From Hyphomicrobiales bacterium (GTDB lineage Bacteria; Pseudomonadota; Alphaproteobacteria; Rhizobiales; Aestuariivirgaceae): a stretch of DNA of 16,052 nt. The stretch covers positions 1 to 16,052 of the forward strand of contig JAAURV010000035.1 in assembly GCA_012032065.1 (NCBI GenBank), in the 5' to 3' direction. The position numbers were made by a program, and so were the translations under genes. Each line of letters starts with the position of its first letter. Position 1 is the stretch's first letter. The notes under the pieces were generated by a model, which worked only from the letters and a program-made list of their open reading frames with translations, ran no database searches and had not been told where the DNA came from. Below are positions 15,701 through 16,052 of this stretch, in pieces.

Positions 15701-16052
15701 TCAATTGATACCTCCATCGGATTCCGCCGTCTTGGTTCCTAAAAGCGCCGGCCCGCCGCGGGTCCTGCCGAAGTCCCAGGTGATCCCGCCCGGCTTGATG
15801 ACCCCGGAAATCTCCAAGCCCCGCCGCGCCTCCAGCGCCTCCCGCCAGGGGACCAGCGAGAACTCTTTCGATCGTTCGACCACGGCGAAGCGCCCTGCCG
15901 GCAGATCGACGGACTGCCGGTAATCCCGGTCAGTCGCTCGCCCTCGACGGGCTGGTCGAAAGCCTTGCCCAATTGTTTCGACAGCCGCGCGCCCGCCGCG
16001 GCGACGGTCTCATGCTCCATCAGGGCCAGCCGCTTCCGGTCGATGACCAGCC
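15701..16052 (-). CDS. DUF3363 relaxase (VirD2-like), C-terminal part (one apparent frameshift)
   Basis: This is the C-terminus of a large relaxase/mobilisation nuclease; the 5' end is outside the window. It reads LVIDRKRLALMEHE, then GERLTGI in one frame, and YRQSVDLPAGRFAVVERSKE with FSLVPWREALEARRG and GGITWDFGRTRG in the next. The LPAGRFAVVE...FSLVPW...W.FGR pattern is the end of DUF3363. The frame switches at 15922-15923, where one missing base restores GIYRQS. Relaxases of this type nick DNA at the transfer origin of conjugative plasmids and integrative elements. The catalytic part is not visible. It lies about 66 bp upstream of the Xre-RES antitoxin on the same strand. Confidence 0.82.

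Noticed and set aside
13027..16052. Direct repeat of the tRNA-Ser 3' end as an attachment site
   Set aside because: No second copy of the tRNA 3' sequence was found inside the window, so no att site is annotated.

Overview
The window is GC-rich, densely packed bacterial DNA. Its gene content points to an alphaproteobacterium, most likely of the Hyphomicrobiales/Rhizobiales type: a rhizobial-style choline ABC transporter (choXWV), a nucleoside ABC transporter joined to a deo/cdd salvage operon, Xre-RES and VapBC toxin-antitoxin pairs, and the C-terminus of a DUF3363 relaxase. The taxon is inferred from protein families, not from a marker gene.

Region 1 (1-6811, + strand) is one tightly coupled operon for nucleoside uptake and breakdown. 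It encodes the C-terminal half of an ABC ATPase, two membrane permeases, cytidine deaminase, purine nucleoside phosphorylase, thymidine phosphorylase (deoA) and phosphopentomutase (deoB). Most genes overlap or nearly touch. Imported nucleosides would be deaminated, split by phosphorolysis, and the (deoxy)ribose-1-phosphate converted to the 5-phosphate for central metabolism. The one large gap, between the purine phosphorylase and deoA, holds a striking 142-bp inverted repeat. The operon ends at two adjacent hairpins that share a GAAT loop (6811-6914).

Region 2 (6922-10084, - strand) is choXWV, a choline import system (binding protein, permease, ATPase). The binding protein keeps the aromatic choline box. 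Region 3 (10281-12890) has a Gfo/Idh/MocA oxidoreductase (+), a convergent exported HExxH metallopeptidase (-) and msrA (-). Region 4 starts at a tRNA-Ser(GGA) (13027-13116). Beyond it everything reads on the - strand and looks accessory: a VapBC-like pair, about 600 bp of AT-richer sequence with small or broken ORFs, an Xre-RES toxin-antitoxin pair, and a relaxase C-terminus running off the window. This resembles the edge of an integrated element next to a tRNA gene.

An important caveat concerns the raw sequence. At least twelve apparent single-base frameshifts, most in short homopolymer runs, break genes whose protein sequence is otherwise perfectly conserved on both sides. This is more like uncorrected sequencing or assembly error than real gene decay, so those genes are annotated as whole CDSs spanning the shift and the shift position is given. 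No wholly new system is clearly visible. The best candidates for novelty are the palindromic element inside the salvage operon and the coupled small ORFs in the accessory region.
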